Source of the DNA: Pseudomonadota bacterium
Lineage (GTDB): Bacteria > Pseudomonadota > Gammaproteobacteria > Burkholderiales > SG8-39
Length of the DNA: 64,000 nt
Assembly (NCBI GenBank): GCA_947455195.1
Contig: CANGMI010000009.1
Coordinates: 124,001 to 188,000 of the forward strand
Direction: 5' to 3'
Shown here: positions 27,547 through 37,015 of the stretch, piece after piece
How positions within the stretch are numbered: the first letter of the stretch is position 1
How the letters are laid out: the number at the start of each line of letters is the position of its first letter
Position numbers and translations under genes: made by a program
Notes under the pieces: model-generated
Told to the model about the DNA's origin: nothing
The model's input: only the letters and a program-made list of their open reading frames with translations
Database searches by the model: none

Positions 27547-30500
27547 GATGAGGCCACCGTCAGATGGTTGTCGATCAGCAACTGCACTGCCTGCGTGTTG
27601 CTGTTGTAGATCGTGTAGGTGTGACTGCCATAGGCGACCGTACCCGCCGTGGTCCAGTTGGCCAGATCGGTGAGCGTGACCTTGTCGCTGGCATCGCCAT
27701 CGACGAGGACCTGCGCCTTGCTCACGCTGGCACCCAGGCCTGCACCCGTCACTGTCGTGGTGTTGCCCGCATTCCAGACGTTGGTCGAGGACTGCAGAAC
27801 GTCCGACACATCGAGCTTCAGGGTGTTGGCACCCGTGCCCGTCAGATCGACCCTCTCGACCTGCTTGAGCGTCGAAAGACCGCTGGGCGTGAGGTCGAGC
27901 GTCATGCCGGTGCCAGTCATCACGAGCGCATCCAGACCCGCACCGCCGATCACCGTGCCGGGCGACACGCCCTGCTCCATGCGAATGACATCGTTCCCGT
28001 CGCCCCCGTTGATCGACGGGGTGGCCTGACCAAACTGACTGGCCGCCTGAGCCAGGGACATCACGTTGTCACCAACGAGCGTCGGCGCGATGTAGAGCTT
28101 GTCGATGTAGGCGTCGCGGCCTCCATCGGGATTGCCGTTGTAGATGCTCGAGGTCTCCGACTGCCCACCGCAGTACCAGGCCAGCGCCAGGTAGTAATCG
28201 CTGGCTGTCACCCCAGTGCTCGTGAAGCTCACCTGATAGATCGCTGGCGTGTACTGGTTTGCACCACTCAGAAGGGTGTAGGTGGCGGGCGCGGCGGCAC
28301 CCGCCGCGCCGGTCGTTGCGTACCAGCCGGTGAGATCCTGGACGATGGTGGTGCCCTCGACCAGTTGCCACTCGAAGTAGCCCGCCCAGACGTTGTTGGT
28401 CAGGTTTCCGGCGGCGTTCTTGTCTCCACCCCAGTAGCCATCAAAGGAGAGATCGTAGGTCACGCCCTGTTGCAGCGAGAGATTGGCAGGGCCTTTGGCC
28501 GCGTAGCCGGCAACACCACCGATCGAGAGACTACCCGCGGCATTGCTCCACGCCCGGAGCATGCCATCAGGATTGGCAGCCGGATCAAACAGGCTGAGGC
28601 CTGCGTTGACGTTGTAGCCATTGGCCGCGACCAGGCCCGGCGCATTGGAGGAAAACGTCTGATCGCCGTAGGTCCAACCGGTCACGTAGGCCCCCGGGGT
28701 ACTGACCAGATTGCTCACCAGGGTGTAATTCACCAGGGCAACATCAGCGCCCTCTGCAGTCAGTCCACCGTTGCTCACGGTGAGGTCAACCGCAGGCAGA
28801 TCGAAACCGGCCGCAAGACGCGCAACCCCAGCGGCCGTCAGGAGCACATTGCCCGCGTCGGCGCCTGTGCCGAGCGTGTAGTAGCCCTCGCTGTTGGTGA
28901 TGCCGGTGAAGTCCACCGTAACCGGCAATCCGGCGGGGTCCGTCGTGCTGAACGTGGCGACCATGGTGCCGACCGCAGCCGCGACCTGCGTGATGGTCTG
29001 CCCGACCACCGAAATCGTCGGATGGTCCACGGTAAACGGCGTGCCGTTGGCCGTGGTGCTGTTGCCCGCCGCGTCAGTCGCCTTGATGCTCGGGGTGTAG
29101 GTGGCATCGGGCAGCGCATCGGTCGCGGGGATCGTGACCGTCCAGGCACCGGTGGTGGGGTCAGCGGTGGTGGTGTAGGTCTTGCCATGTACCGTCACAT
29201 CAACCGTGGCGCCGGGCTCGGCCGTGCCGCTCAGCTGCGGATGCGTATTGGACGTGATGTTGTCCGTGCTGCTGGTGCCGGTGTCGTTCGGCGTGTCGTG
29301 CGTCAGGTGACCCGTGGGGGACGCGGGATCAACCGTATCGACCACAAACTGCGTCGTGGCATTCGGACCGACATGGCCAGCGATATCAGTCACGCGGGCT
29401 GATACGCCGTAACTGCCATCAACCGCAAGAAACGCCGTTGGCAGAACAAAGGGCACGGAGCCGGCAGCGATATCAGCGACGGTCAGCACCCGGATGATCG
29501 TGATCGAATCCCCGCTCGGTGATGTCGCCACGAGCGTCAACGTGTCGCCAGCCATGGCGCCGGTCGGCGTGATGCCCACATCAACCGGCGTGCCGCCGGC
29601 CGAAAGCTTTTCGGCAGCGCTGACACCACCGGGGGCCTCTGCCATGAAGAGCGTAGGGGCGCCGGGGGCGGTCAGATCGACCGACAAGGTAAACGGCGCC
29701 GAAGTCGTCAGCGCATGGCTACCTGACTGCACCTTGGCCGTATACACATAGGTGCCCTCGGCGAGGGCGCTGGCCTCGCTGATCGACCATGCTGTTCCAT
29801 TGACGCTCGCCTGCCCCACCAGCGCCGTGGTGGTATCCGGGTTGGTGCGGTAGATGTCGAGTACTTCGCCTGCCGCAAGGGGAGCACTGAGCACGCCCTG
29901 GGGAGAGGGGGTCGTGTCATCCGTACGGCCGGCCGAGAACACGAGCCCGTGCCGGGCCCCGACATCGTCGAGCACGCTCGTGATGACTGGCGCCTGCACG
30001 TTGACAACAGCCTCAACCGAACCGGAGCCCGGATTGCCCGCATGATCAACGACCGTTGCAGTCACCACCGCACCGTCGGCCAATGGCGCGAGCGGCGTGA
30101 CACTCCAGTGGCCGAGTACATCGGTCGTGGTGGTACCGATGGTCTGCCCCCCCGCCGCAAGCACGACGGTGAGGCCGGGTGCGGCAGTGCCAGTAACCGT
30201 GTTGCCATTGGTGGCATCGATGGTGCCGGGCGCAGGCAGCGTGGTCTGGAGAATGAATGCACTCGTGATCGCAGCACTCGACTGGGCGCCGTGAGTCCAC
30301 TGCGTGCTGGTCGCCCAATTGCCATCGGGCGTCAGATCGGACGTCGCGATCTTCTGGACAATGCTGCCCGCCGCGATATCTGACGCGGACAAGGTTGTCG
30401 TCAGCGTCAGCGTTGCGCCACCGGGTCTCGTGACCACTGTCGTGACGACGTCATTGGCCGAGGCGCCCGAGGCCAGGGAAACGGTAATCGGGACACCCCC

Positions 30501-32375
30501 ATCGGAGGCCTTCTCGGCTGCGTTGATGAAGCCGTCGAGCGCCTCCGGAACCGATACGATCATGTGCCCCGGATCGACGGAGCTCTGGGTGGATGCCGAC
30601 GGTTCGCCGCGCGCATTGCTGGCCATCGCGATGATCTGCGCCCCACCCGTCAACGGCACGGGCAGTGTGGCCGTCCATGTGCCATCCGGGGCCACGATAA
30701 TGCCAGTTGCCAGAACGTGATTGGATATGTCGAGCAAGGTGACCGTGGAGCCCGGATCACCCACACCGGTGACCGACGCCGCAGCCGCCGCGGTCATCAA
30801 GGGAGCTGCCGGAGCGCGGGCAGTAACCTCCGCGCCCAGCGCATCGGTACCCGCGAGCGTCACTGGTTGCAACAGGTGCAACTGCGGCATATCCGAGGTG
30901 GCCGACCAGGCACCACTGGAATCGACAGCCACGACGCTTTTGCTGCCATCGGGAAACGTGATGGTCAGCTGAGAGCCCGGCAACGCCGTACCGGTCACCG
31001 TCAACAGACTGGCACCGTCGAGTGTCTGGGTGCCGACAACGATATCGCCCAGCAGTTGCCGGTTGAGCGGCGTGTCCTCAAGGAATGTCTGCTGCGCCCC
31101 CGCAGGTGCCGTCATCAGCGCATCGAGTGCCTGACTACGGCCCTGATCGAGCAGCGCCGTACCGGTGACTGAAAGCGTCGCACCCGACAGCGTCTGCTGG
31201 AACTGCTGAAGAGACAGGCCGACATTGCCACCGTTCAGGCTGTCGATACCCGAGAGCTTGGCAAGCACAAGGCCATACTTTTCACTATCGCTCAGACCGT
31301 TGGCCGCCGAGAAGGCTGCCGAGTTGGTCGTGACCACGTTGCCGGCAAGATCGAGGCCTGCAAGGCCAAAGGCAGTCGCGACATTGGCCGCTGCGGCACT
31401 TGCAGCAGTCGGGTCAGCAGGAGCAGCCATGCCGCTCAGACCGACCTGCCGCACCGCAAGTTCGGTCAGAGGCGTGATGTTGATGGCCAGCTCGGCATCG
31501 AGGGCATTCACGACGAAGTGACTGTCGCCCTCCTTCGCGTTACCGACAGCACGCAGGTCCGTGCCCAGACTGCGGTCAGTCGCACTGACTTCGTCGAGGT
31601 AATTGCCGGCAGCGCCATTGACATCCATGACCCGCAGAAGCACCGTCCCGCGGTACGCGCCCTGGCGAGGGGCCACGATGCTGTAGGTGCCATCGGCATT
31701 GACGGTGGTCGATCCGAGCAGGAAACCCGTTTGATCATAGGCCTCAAGCACAAGGCCGCCATGTACCGGACCCGCGAACACCGACCCGTGGATGACAAGG
31801 TTGCCCACGGCGGCAGCCGGCGCTGTCCCTGGAGTCAGGAGGCCGGTGGCCCATGCGCCACCCGCGGCGGCCACGCCGGCGCGCATCAGCGTGAACGGCT
31901 CTTCGAGCGGCAGCACCGGGATGGCACACAGTGCGGTCCCGTCATCTTCAGACCAGATCAGACGCTGGTCAACCTCGAGCGTACGGATCTCGGGTGTCTG
32001 TGGCGTCACACGCGGATCGGTAGCGCAGGTGTCATCCAGCACGTAGACCGGTGAGGCCGGTATGGCCTGCCCGCCTTGCTGGCGCGTGACATCGCCCTCG
32101 CCGCCCGCGAGGGCGTAGAAGCCTTGCAGGGAGAGTACGGTTGCACCCTCAACCTCGGCTTGCAGCGCCGTACCGTCGCGCTTCAAGCTGAGGTGCGCTG
32201 GCTGGCCTTGAGAACGCTCGTCGATCAGGCGGTAAAGGGCACCCGGCACCACCTGCACCGCAAAGGGCTGGCCTGCCTGTACTTCACCCAGGCGGAGTAC
32301 CTGCTCGATCGCGTCATTCGGGCGTCGAATACCGAGGCGATAGCGCTTCGCCGTGTTGCCTTGCGTTTCGGCCAT
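27543..32375 (-). CDS. Large Ig-repeat surface adhesin secreted by type I system (BapA-like)
   Basis: This 1610-residue acidic, Cys-poor protein is the apparent substrate of the three exporter genes downstream. There is no Sec signal. Residues 1-165 resemble the prefix domain of BapA-type adhesins. About 190-260 is a carboxypeptidase-regulatory-like beta domain, and about 455-1120 is a series of bacterial Ig-like repeats marked by VTGTA-PGS and DAAGN-type ends. About 1125-1215 is cadherin/dystroglycan-like, and 1220-1430 is aromatic-rich and carbohydrate-module-like. One RTX-like nonapeptide, GGDGNDVI, lies near residue 1457, followed by a C-terminal secretion domain ending in VQLLIDNHLTV. 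It is the first gene of the operon. Adhesion or biofilm function is inferred from architecture. Confidence 0.88.
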   Translation of the reverse strand: MAETQGNTAKRYRLGIRRPNDAIEQVLRLGEVQAGQPFAVQVVPGALYRLIDERSQGQPAHLSLKRDGTALQAEVEGATVLSLQGFYALAGGEGDVTRQQGGQAIPASPVYVLDDTCATDPRVTPQTPEIRTLEVDQRLIWSEDDGTALCAIPVLPLEEPFTLMRAGVAAAGGAWATGLLTPGTAPAAAVGNLVIHGSVFAGPVHGGLVLEAYDQTGFLLGSTTVNADGTYSIVAPRQGAYRGTVLLRVMDVNGAAGNYLDEVSATDRSLGTDLRAVGNAKEGDSHFVVNALDAELAINITPLTELAVRQVGLSGMAAPADPTAASAAAANVATAFGLAGLDLAGNVVTTNSAAFSAANGLSDSEKYGLVLAKLSGIDSLNGGNVGLSLQQFQQTLSGATLSVTGTALLDQGRSQALDALMTAPAGAQQTFLEDTPLNRQLLGDIVVGTQTLDGASLLTVTGTALPGSQLTITFPDGSKSVVAVDSSGAWSATSDMPQLHLLQPVTLAGTDALGAEVTARAPAAPLMTAAAAASVTGVGDPGSTVTLLDISNHVLATGIIVAPDGTWTATLPVPLTGGAQIIAMASNARGEPSASTQSSVDPGHMIVSVPEALDGFINAAEKASDGGVPITVSLASGASANDVVTTVVTRPGGATLTLTTTLSASDIAAGSIVQKIATSDLTPDGNWATSTQWTHGAQSSAAITSAFILQTTLPAPGTIDATNGNTVTGTAAPGLTVVLAAGGQTIGTTTTDVLGHWSVTPLAPLADGAVVTATVVDHAGNPGSGSVEAVVNVQAPVITSVLDDVGARHGLVFSAGRTDDTTPSPQGVLSAPLAAGEVLDIYRTNPDTTTALVGQASVNGTAWSISEASALAEGTYVYTAKVQSGSHALTTSAPFTLSVDLTAPGAPTLFMAEAPGGVSAAEKLSAGGTPVDVGITPTGAMAGDTLTLVATSPSGDSITIIRVLTVADIAAGSVPFVLPTAFLAVDGSYGVSARVTDIAGHVGPNATTQFVVDTVDPASPTGHLTHDTPNDTGTSSTDNITSNTHPQLSGTAEPGATVDVTVHGKTYTTTADPTTGAWTVTIPATDALPDATYTPSIKATDAAGNSTTANGTPFTVDHPTISVVGQTITQVAAAVGTMVATFSTTDPAGLPVTVDFTGITNSEGYYTLGTGADAGNVLLTAAGVARLAAGFDLPAVDLTVSNGGLTAEGADVALVNYTLVSNLVSTPGAYVTGWTYGDQTFSSNAPGLVAANGYNVNAGLSLFDPAANPDGMLRAWSNAAGSLSIGGVAGYAAKGPANLSLQQGVTYDLSFDGYWGGDKNAAGNLTNNVWAGYFEWQLVEGTTIVQDLTGWYATTGAAGAAAPATYTLLSGANQYTPAIYQVSFTSTGVTASDYYLALAWYCGGQSETSSIYNGNPDGGRDAYIDKLYIAPTLVGDNVMSLAQAASQFGQATPSINGGDGNDVIRMEQGVSPGTVIGGAGLDALVMTGTGMTLDLTPSGLSTLKQVERVDLTGTGANTLKLDVSDVLQSSTNVWNAGNTTTVTGAGLGASVSKAQVLVDGDASDKVTLTDLANWTTAGTVAYGSHTYTIYNSNTQAVQLLIDNHLTVASS

Positions 32376-32533
32376 GGAAAACTGACCGTGCGGCTTGCGC
32401 CAGACGGCATCACAGTAATAGGTGGCCCATTGTCACAGAATCTGTTGACAAATGTTAATGAAAGCGCCTTGCCCGGGCGACCTCCCTTGTCGGTACGTCG
32501 GGCGTACCACGAGCCGGCTCGGGTTGCTCCGAC

Positions 32534-33493
32534 CTACTCGGCGCGCACCCCAGCCGCGTCGAGTACACGCCGCCAGCGTGCAGACTCGTCACGCAGCTGT
32601 GCCGCAAATTCGGCCGGCGACTGCCCGCCCGCATCCATGCCCAGCGCTGCGTAGCGGCGCTGAACCGCGGGCTCGTCCAGCACCGCATGAACGGCGCTCG
32701 CCAGGCGTTCGACGATACGGCCATCCGTGCCGCGGGGTGCCGCCAACCCCCACCAGTTGCCCGTCAGCAGACCCGGCAGACCAGCTTCAGCAGCAGTAGG
32801 CACCTCGGGCAAGGCGCTCAGTCGCCTGCGCGCCGCAACCGCCAGCGCGCGCAGCTTGCCAGAGGCAATCTGGCCTTCCACAGAACTCAGTGTCGTCACG
32901 TACAGTTGAACATCGCCCGAGAGCAGGGCCAGAACGGCGGCCGGCGACCCCTTGAAGGGCACATGCACCAGGTCAACGCCTGCCAGTTGAGCGAACAATT
33001 CGGCCGCCAGGTGGGGCGGCGTGCCGGCACCCGGACTACCGAAATTGAGCCGTCCGGGATGCTGCCTCGCGTAGCTCTGCAGTTCACGCAACGTGGCATG
33101 AGGTGCCTGTGCCCCCACGATCACGAGCGAAGGCGCATCGGACACGATCGTGATCGGCACCAGAGCCGTCAGCGGATCGAAATCCATTGCCTTGTAGACA
33201 AACTGATTGACAACGAAATTGTTGGTGGCGCCCAGGAGCAGCGTGTACCCGTCAGGGGCTGCCCGAACGACATCCTGTGCCCCGATGTTGCCGCTGGCAC
33301 CAGCCTTGTTGTCAATCACGAAGCGCTGACCGATCCGTGCCTCGAGTGCGCCGGCAATGACCCGAAACGAGATGTCGCCCGTATTGCCTGCCGCGTAGGG
33401 AATCACGAGGCGTATCGGTCGTTGCGGCCAATCCTGCGCCAGAGCAAGGCCGTGCAAACCCAGCAGCACGCCGAGGAGGATGGAACGCACCAC
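32534..33493 (-). CDS. Bug (TctC-like) tripartite tricarboxylate transporter binding protein
   Basis: This is a periplasmic substrate-binding protein of 319 residues with a signal peptide cleaved near GLALAQ. Family marks are WPQRPIRLVIPYAAGNTGD, GARVVIDNKAGASGNIG-like text, APDGYTLLLG and HVPFKGSPAAVLALLSGDVQ. These proteins bind small carboxylates or aromatic acids. No TctA or TctB membrane gene is adjacent, which is normal for the many orphan Bug proteins of Burkholderiales. A GTG start at 33493 lies one base after the stop of the VOC gene, with which it is surely co-transcribed. The last residues end 160 bases before the adhesin start. Confidence 0.9.
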   Translation of the reverse strand: MVRSILLGVLLGLHGLALAQDWPQRPIRLVIPYAAGNTGDISFRVIAGALEARIGQRFVIDNKAGASGNIGAQDVVRAAPDGYTLLLGATNNFVVNQFVYKAMDFDPLTALVPITIVSDAPSLVIVGAQAPHATLRELQSYARQHPGRLNFGSPGAGTPPHLAAELFAQLAGVDLVHVPFKGSPAAVLALLSGDVQLYVTTLSSVEGQIASGKLRALAVAARRRLSALPEVPTAAEAGLPGLLTGNWWGLAAPRGTDGRIVERLASAVHAVLDEPAVQRRYAALGMDAGGQSPAEFAAQLRDESARWRRVLDAAGVRAE

Positions 33494-33494
33494 C

Positions 33495-34412
33495 TCAGGC
33501 AGCCTCGAACATCAGAACCAGTCCGCAGGCAGCCTGCGAGGGAACGATGAGGCGACCCTCGCGCTCGGCGTGGGCGACGCCCCCTGCCGCGAAGCGCTCG
33601 CGCAGCACGCCCAAGGGGCGGTGAGTGCGCAGGCTCACCGCAGCGATGCGCGGTGGCGTTCCCGCACAGCATTCGCCCAGCACCACCGCGGCATCAGCGG
33701 TAGCCACGACCGACAGTCGTGAGGGTCCGTGAAGCGCGATCGAATGACGTACGCCGTCGCGACTGACCGGGCGTGCGGCATACCGCGCGTGGCGGGCGAT
33801 GCACTCGACCGGGTCATCGGCCACGATGAGGGTCTCGGCGATGCCGATCACACCATTGGGATGCCGGCAATAGCGCGCCTGATGGATGAATTCGGGTGTG
33901 AGATGACGCGCCACCTGCATCAGTCCCTCGGGTGCATCAGCAGCCCCGATCTGCACCCGCTCGAAGCGCGCGGTACGAACGCCCTCGGGCGTATCGACAT
34001 CGCGCTGGAGGGGAATCACGCCCGAAGTCGGGACGCCGCTCGCACGCAATCGACGATGGGTGGCTTCGGTGTCGTTGGTGGCATAACAGATGATATGCGC
34101 ACCCTCATGACGGGCGAGAAACCGGGTCTGCCGCGGGTCGGGGCGCGCGGCATCCGCGTGGGTGAGCACTTCGAGGTAATCGTTTTCGAACACGGCACAG
34201 CGATTGGCCGAGCCCAGAGGGGCAACCGACTCGCGCGGACTCAGTGCACCCTTGTGCGCCGAGATGGGCGTGAGCACGAAGCCCAGCGACTCGAACACCT
34301 GGGCGGCTGCAGCGATGTCATGAACGGCAACGCCGACATGATTGACCTCGGAAATATCGCCCGCCGCAAGGTCTGGAGCGCCATCACCCACCCCTCGAAT
34401 GCTGTCCGTCAT
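33495..34412 (-). CDS. VOC/glyoxalase-superfamily protein
   Basis: This 305-residue protein has a vicinal-oxygen-chelate-like N-terminal module beginning EVNHVGVAVHDIAAAAQVFESLGF, followed by a second, less conserved module from about residue 165 (HQARYCRHPNGVIGI). It looks like the Glyoxalase_3 type of double-domain VOC protein. Metal ligands are probably the His in NHVGVAV and a Glu or His in the partner strands. The substrate is unknown, but pairing with a Bug binding protein suggests catabolism of a small acid. ychF lies about 20 bases downstream of its upstream end. Confidence 0.8.
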   Translation of the reverse strand: MTDSIRGVGDGAPDLAAGDISEVNHVGVAVHDIAAAAQVFESLGFVLTPISAHKGALSPRESVAPLGSANRCAVFENDYLEVLTHADAARPDPRQTRFLARHEGAHIICYATNDTEATHRRLRASGVPTSGVIPLQRDVDTPEGVRTARFERVQIGAADAPEGLMQVARHLTPEFIHQARYCRHPNGVIGIAETLIVADDPVECIARHARYAARPVSRDGVRHSIALHGPSRLSVVATADAAVVLGECCAGTPPRIAAVSLRTHRPLGVLRERFAAGGVAHAEREGRLIVPSQAACGLVLMFEAA

Positions 34413-34434
34413 GTCGACGCCGCTCGCAGGAGAA

Positions 34435-35526
34435 TCAGACGTTGAAGCGGAAGTGCATCACATCGCCATCCTGCACGATGTACTCCTTGCCCTCCAGACG
34501 CATCTTCCCGGCCTCGCGCGCACCCTGCTCGCCCTTGCAGGCGATGTAGTCGGCAAAGGCGATGGTCTCGGCGCGAATGAAACCATGCTCGAAATCGGTG
34601 TGGATCACACCGGCCGCCTGGGGCGCGGTTGCACCCACCCGCACCGTCCAGGCCCGCACTTCCTTCACCCCTGCGGTGAAATAGGTCTGCAAGCCCAGGA
34701 GTCTGAACCCGGCGCGAATCACGCGGTTCAGACCGGGCTCATCGAGCCCCATGTCAGCGAGGAAGATCGTCTTGTCCTCATCGGACAGATCGGCCATCTG
34801 CGCCTCGAGCGCTGCACTCACCACCACCACAGGCGCGTTTTCGCTGGCAGCGAAGGCCTGCAACCGCTCGAGGATGGGGTTGTCGGTGAAACCGTCTTCC
34901 GCGACATTGGCCACATACATGGTGGGCTTGGCAGTCAGCAGAAAGAGCGGCCGCACGACGGCCAGTTCTTCCTTCGACAGATCGACGGTGCGGGCCGCGC
35001 GCCCTTCGTTCAGCACGGGCTGGATACGATCGAGCACCGATACGATGCGCTGCGCATCCTTGTCGCCTGAACGAGCCACCTTGGCATAGCGCGCGTACTG
35101 CTTGTCGAGCGTCTGCAGGTCAGCCAGCGCCAGTTCGGTGTTGATGGTGGCCGCATCGTCCACCGGATCGACCCGACCCGCCACGTGGATCACGTTGTCA
35201 TCGTCGAAGCAGCGCACCACATGCGCGATGGCATCGGTCTCGCGAATATTGGCCAGGAACTGGTTGCCCAGGCCCTCGCCCTTGGAAGCGCCGGCCACGA
35301 GCCCCGCAATGTCGACGAACTCGACGGTCGCCGGCAGGATGCGCTGCGGCTTCACCAGCGCCGAGAGCTGCGCCAGACGCGGATCGGGCACTTCGACGAT
35401 GCCCACGTTAGGCTCGATCGTGCAGAACGGATAGTTCTCGGCGGCAATGCCCGCCTTGGTGAGCGCGTTGAAAAGGGTGCTCTTGCCCACATTGGGCAAG
35501 CCAACGATACCGATCTTCAACGCCAC
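34435..35526 (-). CDS. ychF: Redox-regulated ATPase YchF (Obg family)
   Basis: YchF is a universally conserved ribosome- and 26S-like-binding ATPase of the Obg family that responds to oxidative stress. The 363-residue product has P-loop GLPNVGKST at about residues 8-16, the VEVPDPRL switch, [20 protein letters not shown] and the altered G4 motif NVAEDG, which explains preference for ATP. The C-terminal TGS-like domain includes [30 protein letters not shown]. The length is normal. It follows pth by two bases, an arrangement conserved in many Proteobacteria. Confidence 0.97.
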   Translation of the reverse strand: MALKIGIVGLPNVGKSTLFNALTKAGIAAENYPFCTIEPNVGIVEVPDPRLAQLSALVKPQRILPATVEFVDIAGLVAGASKGEGLGNQFLANIRETDAIAHVVRCFDDDNVIHVAGRVDPVDDAATINTELALADLQTLDKQYARYAKVARSGDKDAQRIVSVLDRIQPVLNEGRAARTVDLSKEELAVVRPLFLLTAKPTMYVANVAEDGFTDNPILERLQAFAASENAPVVVVSAALEAQMADLSDEDKTIFLADMGLDEPGLNRVIRAGFRLLGLQTYFTAGVKEVRAWTVRVGATAPQAAGVIHTDFEHGFIRAETIAFADYIACKGEQGAREAGKMRLEGKEYIVQDGDVMHFRFNV

Positions 35527-35528
35527 GA

Positions 35529-36203
35529 TTACTCTCCCTTGGGTGCGGCCCGAGCCGGCTTGGGGTTTGGACTGTCTTTGGCAGGCGCACCAGCAGGTGC
35601 CTTCGCCACGGTTTTGGGTGGTCTCGCCACCCCATGCAGATCGAGCATGGCCGCCTGCATGTCACCGGCAATGATGCGCGGCATCACGGCGAGACTGCGC
35701 TCGATGGCCGCTTCAATCGCCTCACGATCGCCCGGCGGCGGCGAGGACAGGACCCAGTCAGCGACGCGATTCCGGTCACCCGGATGCCCGATGCCGAGTC
35801 GAAGTCGCCAGAAGTCAGGCACACCGAACTGGGCTGCGATGTCACGCAAGCCGTTATGCCCGGCGATGCCACCGCCCTGCTTCAGACGCGCCACACCGGG
35901 CAGGAGATCGAGTTCGTCATGCACCACCAGCGTTTCGGCCGGCGTGATGCGATAGAAGCGTGCGAGCGGCACGACCGATTGACCCGATCGATTCATGTAG
36001 GTCTGGGGAAGGACAAGAAAAAGCTCGTCGCCGGCACCGGAGCGCCGGCCAACGAGCCCCTTGTACTTCGCATCCTGATCCAGGCGAAGACCCAGCCCCG
36101 AAGCGAGCCGCTCGAGCAACCAGAAGCCGGCGTTGTGCCGGTCGCGCTCGTGCTCCCGCCCGGGGTTGCCCAGGCCGACGATCAGGCGAATGGGCGTTGT
36201 TAT
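35529..36203 (-). CDS. pth: Peptidyl-tRNA hydrolase Pth, with no ordinary start codon
   Basis: Pth releases tRNA from drop-off peptidyl-tRNAs and is essential in most bacteria. The conserved N-terminus [11 protein letters not shown] and the catalytic-His motif RHNAGFW (about residues 23-29) are encoded, followed by [12 protein letters not shown] and HDELDLLPG. The first ATG/GTG/TTG in frame (TTG at 36119) would delete the P-loop-like GLGNPG and the catalytic His. Reading from ATA at 36203 gives [15 protein letters not shown]. That ATA overlaps the TAA stop of rplY, where an ATGA overlap would be expected. ATT at 36191 is another possibility. The C-terminal 40 residues are a basic Ala/Pro/Lys tail. 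Gene identity is firm; the start is inferred. Confidence 0.9.
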   Translation of the reverse strand: MTTPIRLIVGLGNPGREHERDRHNAGFWLLERLASGLGLRLDQDAKYKGLVGRRSGAGDELFLVLPQTYMNRSGQSVVPLARFYRITPAETLVVHDELDLLPGVARLKQGGGIAGHNGLRDIAAQFGVPDFWRLRLGIGHPGDRNRVADWVLSSPPPGDREAIEAAIERSLAVMPRIIAGDMQAAMLDLHGVARPPKTVAKAPAGAPAKDSPNPKPARAAPKGE

Positions 36204-36871
36204 TTCTTGCCGCCCTTGGCAGCCGGCTTCGCAGCGGCCTTCTCAGGCTGCTTGGAGGCAGGCACTGAAGACGCCGAAGGCGTTGCCTTGTCGTCATCAG
36301 CGGCGCCACGCGGCATCGGCGAGATCACGACGGCGGGGTTCTCGCGACCTCGCACGATCGGCTCGACACCGGCCGGGAACGGCAGGTCGCGCACGTGCAC
36401 GGTCTGCCCCGCCACCAGATCCTTGAGATCGACCGTGATGTACTCGGGCAGATCGGCCGGCAGGCAGCGGATGTTGATCTCGTTGAGCACGTGGCTGACG
36501 TTGGCGGCCGACACCTTCACCGCCGGCGAGATCTCGACGTTGGTGAAGTGCAGCGGCACCTTCATGTGGATCTTCTGGTCAGGCGACACGCGCTGAAAGT
36601 CGACGTGCAGCACGATCGGACGCCAGGGGTGCATGTTGAAGTCACGCAGCAGAACCTGCTCGGGCTGGCCATCGATCGTGATGGTGAGGATCGAGGCGTG
36701 AAACTTCTCGTGACGCAGCGCCTGAAAAATGGCATTGGCTTCGAGCTCGATGTTCTTCGGCTCCTTGCCGGCCCCGTAGACGATTGCAGGTACCTTGCTT
36801 GCGTGGCGCAGACGGCGGCTCGCACCCGTCCCAAGCGCCGTGCGCGATTGCGCAGCGATTTCCATTGCCAT
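36200..36871 (-). CDS. rplY: 50S ribosomal protein L25/general stress protein Ctc
   Basis: L25 binds 5S rRNA in the large ribosomal subunit. The 223-residue product is of the long CTC type: an N-terminal 5S-binding domain (MEIAAQSRTALGTGASRRLR, VPAIVYGAGKEPKNIELE) and a TL5 C-terminal domain (AVKVSAANVSHVLNEINIRCLPADLPEYI). It ends with a Lys/Ala-rich tail. The ATG at 36871 follows GGGAG; a second ATG two codons later is equally conserved. Its TAA stop overlaps the inferred ATA start of pth. About 145 bases separate it from prs, with no obvious terminator. Confidence 0.95.
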   Translation of the reverse strand: MAMEIAAQSRTALGTGASRRLRHASKVPAIVYGAGKEPKNIELEANAIFQALRHEKFHASILTITIDGQPEQVLLRDFNMHPWRPIVLHVDFQRVSPDQKIHMKVPLHFTNVEISPAVKVSAANVSHVLNEINIRCLPADLPEYITVDLKDLVAGQTVHVRDLPFPAGVEPIVRGRENPAVVISPMPRGAADDDKATPSASSVPASKQPEKAAAKPAAKGGKK

Positions 36872-37015
36872 GATGAAACTCCCAGGTTGATGAGTTCGGC
36901 AGGCCAATCCCGCCAGACTCTCCGTGAGGTCCGCGACCAGACACACACGGTTGATGCAACGGATCCGGACAGGCGGCCCGCGCGCGGCGCAGGGCTCGGA
37001 GGTCCGGGGGTATCC

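Noticed and set aside
27980..28030. Single GGDGNDVI in the adhesin considered as proof of an RTX toxin
   Set aside because: Only one nonapeptide-like unit is present and there is no toxin domain; the protein is better described as an Ig-repeat adhesin.
27564..29402. 612-codon plus-strand frame inside the adhesin
   Set aside because: It is antisense to repetitive Ig-like coding sequence; it has no signal, domain or ribosome-binding sequence.
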